DNA of 23,016 nt from Priapulus caudatus (lineage: Eukaryota > Priapulida > Priapulimorpha > Priapulimorphida > Priapulidae). The notes under the pieces were generated by a model. It was not told the DNA's origin. It saw only the letters and a program-made list of their open reading frames with translations, and did no database searches. The stretch's first letter is position 1; the number at the start of each line of letters is the position of its first letter. Position numbers and translations under genes: made by a program. Positions 18,531-23,016 of the stretch are shown here, piece after piece. Where the stretch lies: the NCBI RefSeq assembly GCF_000485595.1, contig NW_014578667.1, positions 16,787-39,802 on the forward strand, written 5' to 3'.

Positions 18531-20600
18531 GCGCGCATGTTTTGCGCGTGTTCATTGTGAATGTAAAGCCGTAAACGATCATTTATTCTGGTATAGGCAA
18601 ATATAACCAGAAACATTAAATATTTACCACAAATTACGAAAGATCGTTATAAAAAAGATTACAAAGGCGCATTTATTAGATTAATTTTCAAAATAAACGT
18701 TTGTTAATTACAATAATTTACAAAGCATTCAAAGCAATACAAGGACTTTGCTGCCGTTGTTATTACAACATTAAGTCAACGAGGTCATTATATGTCGAAT
18801 TTTGGTGCCAACGTGATTACAAACATGAATTATAGCCTATATGTAAATAAGAAACGAACACCCATTGACTTTGATCGTATTCATAACGCTCTGTTAACTG
18901 TATTTAAAAATACTTTGCATTTGATGCCCATGCACTCGCTATACGACTATAAAAATTTAACGTCAATTATTTGTTGTGCATGTGTGATACGCGTACTTGT
19001 CGAGTTTTGATTTGTTGCCAGACATAATAACACAACAAAGACCCATGTTGACTCATGAAGACATGCAATGTTGTTTCGAAAATTGGAAAATCGAAAATAT
19101 GTATTTGCTAATATATAAGTAGAGGCAAATGGCAAATATTTACCTCACAGAAATCACAAACCTCGCTGATACGGCTGTTATGTGGTTACGCATATCGAAG
19201 AAGTAGCCTAGTATACATGAGAATTTCAATCAATCACTATAACTACGCTGTATGAACCCCCCTAGCCTGTGGGCACGCGAAAGACTATAGCAATGGGCGG
19301 CAGTGTGTAAAGTAAAACCAATTATATAATGAACTATTTAAAATACAAATTTAAGGAAAATTTATCATAAATACAGAAAAAATATTATTTAAACGATAGC
19401 CGCACATGTGCTACTATAGCGAATACTTTACGATACAGCGCTTTCCTCCCAATAACCAAAGCTGTAATTGACCAAAAAAATCCCTTTTGCTTACGTATTG
19501 CGAGGCCAGCCACTTGTCGTACAGTGTCTACATTTATAATCGATGTGAAGAGAAAACGTAAACGATTTCGTTTCCTAAACATCTATGTAAACCTGCGCAC
19601 CACAAAGGCAACCAGTGAGTATTGTTGATTCAACAGTGTGTTAGTAAACAGAGACGCGCATGCAGTGAGGTAGGAAGAAAAGAAGCATCTCCAATTAACT
19701 TATTCCCTCTATTACACTGCGCGCCGATCTGGTAACTCATCCATGTCTCGAAAACTTGACAAAGACAAAGGGATTCACAAGGACAGAAAAAGCAACTTAG
19801 AGAACAGTTCGAATAACGGTGCAGGCGTATGCACAATAGATTGAAAATAATTATAATGATGCACGGCTCAGACGTAGGAGTCTCCGTCGCGCCCTGAATA
19901 TCGGAATATCGTATACCCGATATTCTGGCTGTTATTTCTTTTGTATCAGGTATTATACACTGCCAAACCAGCCAGTCAACGCTGGATGCTGTGAAATAAT
20001 TAGATCTTTGGCGGATATGTGAATATAAATGTCTTTTTGTATTTTTCTCGACAACAAAATAGCGAAACTGTACGGGATTTCAAGTAATTATCAAAGACCG
20101 TATATAATAAGACCACAAAGACCGCATACAATCGACACTTGCTATGCTCGCCACTTTGAAATTATCTCAAACGCGCGACACTAGGGCCGACAAATGGCAA
20201 GCAAGTATCGACAGGTTACCAGCTGATAGAAAACAATGGCAGAGTGTAGGGAGTAACTCTATAGCGGCTAGAATAAAAAATTGGTTTTACTTTGTATTTT
20301 TCAATTTTATAGCGTAATTATTAATGTGCGCATATCAAACTTGCCGAGACATCATTGGCCTTTTGGGTGGTCCTAGTGATGTGTGGACCCCGTGAACAAT
20401 TAAAAAAGATGAAGGCTTCTTCATGGAAAAGACTGTATTCCGTACATGTACTTGAATTATATGTCATGAAGCTTTAATAATAATAACAACATTGCCATTG
20501 GCATTGCAAGTATTCATAGGATTCCAAAAATATACATTTGCTCGATAAAAAAAATTTTGTTCTGGTATTTGCATTATTTCACCGTTATATAATAATATAT
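18531..20600 (+). other. Intergenic or 3' flanking stretch, no gene recognised
   Basis: About 2 kb of AT-rich sequence. Several open frames of 62-72 codons on both strands show no recognisable domain and look like chance frames. An 8-base-arm palindrome, gaatatcg ... cgatattc, lies at 19904-19925, with an extra gaatatcg directly before it. Confidence 0.6.
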
Positions 20601-20602
20601 TC

Positions 20603-20869
20603 ACTTTACTCGCAGCATCACGCCATGGGTTCCTCGCTATGCCGATATTAATGTACGTGCAGATGGCGCTCATGTGTCGGTCACCGTGGACTGCAAAGAT
20701 ATTTTTCTTCGGCCGTTCTCATACGTTCAAACTAGTCGCGGGCGGGCCGACGGCACGTGGGCATGGTAAAATGATGAAATCTGATCTACATGCTTTACTT
20801 TGCTCGCAGCATCGCTCCACGATTCCCAGCAATGCTAATGTACACGGAAAATGTCGCTTCAACGTCGGT
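20603..20869 (+). repeat. Diverged duplicate segments with exon-like edges
   Basis: Two segments starting ctttact..cgcagcatc at about 20603-20684 and 20793-20869 share a 70-80-base core (cgcagcatc, ttcc, atgc, taatgtac, gtcggtc) with small indels, spaced about 190 bases. Both begin with a pyrimidine-plus-CGCAG string like a splice acceptor. The translations are open for about 45 codons but match no family I know. It may be a dispersed repeat or an exon duplication. Confidence 0.5.
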
Positions 20870-20947
20870 CGCCGACTTTCAATCTGGCAATGCTGTGTTA
20901 AGGATACTTTCAACCTTTTGCACGGGTATTGCTCTAATAAAGATTAA

Positions 20948-21790
20948 ACGTTTATTGACAAATGAATCAAATCAATCACTTGTTTTATTTATAGCGGAGA
21001 TATATCCCTACGATCAAAGCAAAACAATTCTTGAAATTTCTAGCACCTAATTATGTTACCACAAAATTTTTTAATTTTTATGTAAAAATGGTATTTTAGA
21101 TATTTCTCAATTACCAGAAAGAGTGAAGATAGAAAATTTTCGCCACATGTTAAGCACAATATGTACCAAAATAGGACATCAGGATTTTTCTTCAAGTTTC
21201 ATATTTACCGAGAAAAATTAAACAAACTGCCTAAAATTCAAGTCGCACGTTTGAATTTAAACTTTTTGCGAATAAAGAGACATAACTCATAAAATAGGGC
21301 ACTTAATAACAATCCCTGACGAACTTTTTTACAGCAATATGTTACCATTAAAACGAGTGTGTAAAATTAAATTATTCCGATTTGTAATCACGGAGAAATA
21401 TTCATTTATACATTGACTACTAAGTCAGAAATTGGAACAGGGAAATCAGCGTTTTTCTGACGTCACTACACATGTACGCGGGCAAGCAAAACGCTCGGAC
21501 CGTTTACATGTCCCGTTATATGGAGAAATAAGCATGTACACAGGTGGCACATATACTGTTAGCCATCGAATAAAGTTGAAAATAAAAATTCGGTAACAAT
21601 TTTCCTAAAACCTTGAGAGTATCCTTAACACACGCTCAACCGTTTTATACACCGCATTTCCTACTAACAGACAGTAAGATGGCAAGGAAGCTAACACCAT
21701 CCAATTAACCAGTCTCGTCGCCGTGGTTCAGTCTGCTTGCAATTATTATCAAGGCATTCACAATTATTAATAGCGCCATGTCTACTACCA
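20948..21790 (+). other. Flanking stretch, nothing recognised
   Basis: AT-rich sequence without a convincing open frame, RNA gene or repeat that I can identify. Confidence 0.6.
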
Positions 21791-21874
21791 ATGCTTGCCG
21801 CACGCACCCACTTACGCACACTTAGACACACACATATATACACTCACGCGCACAGGCACAGGCACTCCTAAATA

Positions 21875-21990
21875 TCAAATGTCAAAGGTCAAATGTCAAA
21901 TGCCATATGTCAAATGTCAAAGCTCTTTACCTCTTACCCCTACCCCTACCCCTACCGCTAACGCTGGCACTGACCCTAACCCTAACCCTA
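21875..21990 (+). repeat. Short satellite cluster: TCAAATG units, then CCCCTA and telomere-like CCCTAA
   Basis: Degenerate TCAAATG heptamers (21875-21920) are followed by TACCCC repeats (about 21935-21958) and then three perfect CCCTAA units (21973-21990), the complement of the TTAGGG animal telomere repeat. This is an interstitial patch, since ordinary sequence continues on both sides. Confidence 0.85.
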
Positions 21991-22176
21991 GCTTAGCGGG
22001 CGACTGTCACTTTCTGCTGACCAGCTGTCCAACGCCACTTGATATAGATATAAAAGTATAATCTTACACGTTAGTGTGGTCAATATACCTCAACAGCGCC
22101 TGGCAGGCATACATTTTCGATAGCTTACACACACACACCAAGACACAAACACAAATACACACGCGCGCGCACCGCA

Positions 22177-22332
<156 letters not shown>

Positions 22333-22469
22333 AGATAGGAAGGATGGTGGTTGAGAATAGTGAAGATTAGTAAATGTCTGCATAGAAGGGCGAAGAGAAG
22401 AGGAGGGAAGAATGACAGAGTCAGAAGAAGCCAGACGTCCCTGCCTCCTATCTGCACAACCTCCTAGAA

Positions 22470-22855
22470 CAGCGGTTCTTAATTTAGGGGGTCGTGACCC
22501 ACATGGGGGTCGTTTGGTTTTTTTTCTGGGGGTCATCAAGGGGTCATAAATGAAACAAATCCATTTAAATTCTATATAATTATCAGGGGGAAAAAATACC
22601 CCAAAAAAGAATTCCTCATTTGGCTGGTTGGGCAAGTGACTCATAAATTTGGTTGCCCACAAGCCTAAAGCACTAACCCCAAAAAAATTTCATCACCTGA
22701 TGGTTGCTAAGCAATTTCAGCCATCCCATTGACTGAGTATTAGCAGACATGTTTTCATAAATCGGGCTGTTTTTTTTTAATTTTTGTTTTGGGGGTCACG
22801 GTTCTGCCAAAAATGTCTGATGGGGTCGTGGGGCCAAAAAGGTTAAGAACCACTG
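22470..22855. mobile_element. Non-autonomous hAT-like DNA transposon (MITE), 386 bp, with 8-bp target-site duplication
   Basis: The ends are inverted: CAGCGGTTCTTAA at the left and TTAAGAACCACTG at the right, with the CAG...CTG termini and GG(T)TCTTAA core typical of hAT elements. GGGGTCG-type sequence continues the inverted similarity inward at both ends. It is flanked by a perfect 8-base duplication, TCCTAGAA (22462-22469 and 22856-22863), the size hAT transposases make. There is no transposase coding capacity, so it would have moved using another element's enzyme. Intact flanks suggest a fairly recent insertion. Confidence 0.93.
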
Positions 22856-22863
22856 TCCTAGAA

Positions 22864-23016
22864 GCTTTTTACCTTCCTCCTGTCTCTCGTCTGTCACTGT
22901 CCCTGTGTGTCACTTTTTCGTTAGCTCTCACTCAATCTCTCTCTCCCTCTCGCCCTCTCTCTCTGCTGTTTGGTGAACTCTTCTCTTTCCCGCTTGCCAC
23001 ACACACACACACGCTC
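22864..23016 (+). other. CT-rich flank at window end
   Basis: Pyrimidine-rich sequence with CTCTCT runs and a short CA repeat at the very end. No gene was seen. Confidence 0.7.

Noticed and set aside
17037-18616. Very long Thr-His / Cys-Val frames, up to 262 codons
   Set aside because: Products of the CA and GT arrays. Only 17540/17557-17613 has gene support.
18792-19836. Open frames of 62-72 codons on both strands
   Set aside because: No domain, no splice context and no codon-level signal; lengths expected by chance in sequence of this composition.

Overview
The window is animal (metazoan) nuclear DNA. It holds most of one intron-rich gene on the + strand, followed by about 5.4 kb of apparently gene-free, repeat-rich sequence. 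The evidence for an animal is a single-pass receptor guanylyl cyclase split into many small exons with GT/AG introns, abundant CA/GT/GA/TA microsatellites, TTAGGG-type telomere-like repeats and a hAT-type DNA element. Divergence from the vertebrate receptors and the heavy microsatellite load suggest a marine invertebrate, possibly a lophotrochozoan. That placement is an inference and is weak.

Gene (1 to about 17613, +): I recognise 20 coding exons by protein motifs, and they join in consistent splice phase. In order they encode: the distal half of the extracellular ANF-receptor-like ligand-binding domain (1-73, 415-578, 1192-1326); the Cys-containing juxtamembrane segment with WPGG and CGF (5806-5947); the transmembrane helix (6608-6686); the WxVxW juxtamembrane stretch (6926-7043); the kinase-homology pseudokinase domain (7686-12823); the dimerisation helix (13091-13243); and the class III cyclase domain (13476-16828), ending in the TYWL tail (about 17557-17613). 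The 20 exons give about 771 codons. The family is usually about 1,000-1,100 residues. The N-terminal part, including the start codon, lies before the window, and about 70-80 residues of the ectodomain expected between 1326 and 5806 could not be located.

How the protein should work (family knowledge): an extracellular ligand, probably a peptide, binds the ectodomain dimer. The kinase-like domain, which lacks the catalytic HRD aspartate, and the signalling helix pass the change to the cytoplasmic cyclase, which makes cGMP from GTP. The two metal-binding Asp, the guanine-selecting Glu and Cys and the transition-state Asn and Arg are all visible, so the enzyme looks potentially active. Oddities are FSDT and HSSP in place of the usual FSDI and HTGP, and a last exon whose obvious acceptor puts the conserved TYWL tail out of frame.

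Introns and 3' flank: the largest intron (1327-5805) carries long purine tracts, an inverted pair of short-repeat arrays resembling a foldback element (about 4323-5215) and a dispersed direct repeat. The last exon sits between a long CA array and a long GT array. The 3' flank holds a diverged 190-bp-spaced duplication with exon-like edges (20603-20869), a telomere-like cluster (21935-21990), a long GA microsatellite (22191-22325) and a 386-bp non-autonomous hAT-like element with a perfect 8-bp target-site duplication (22470-22855).
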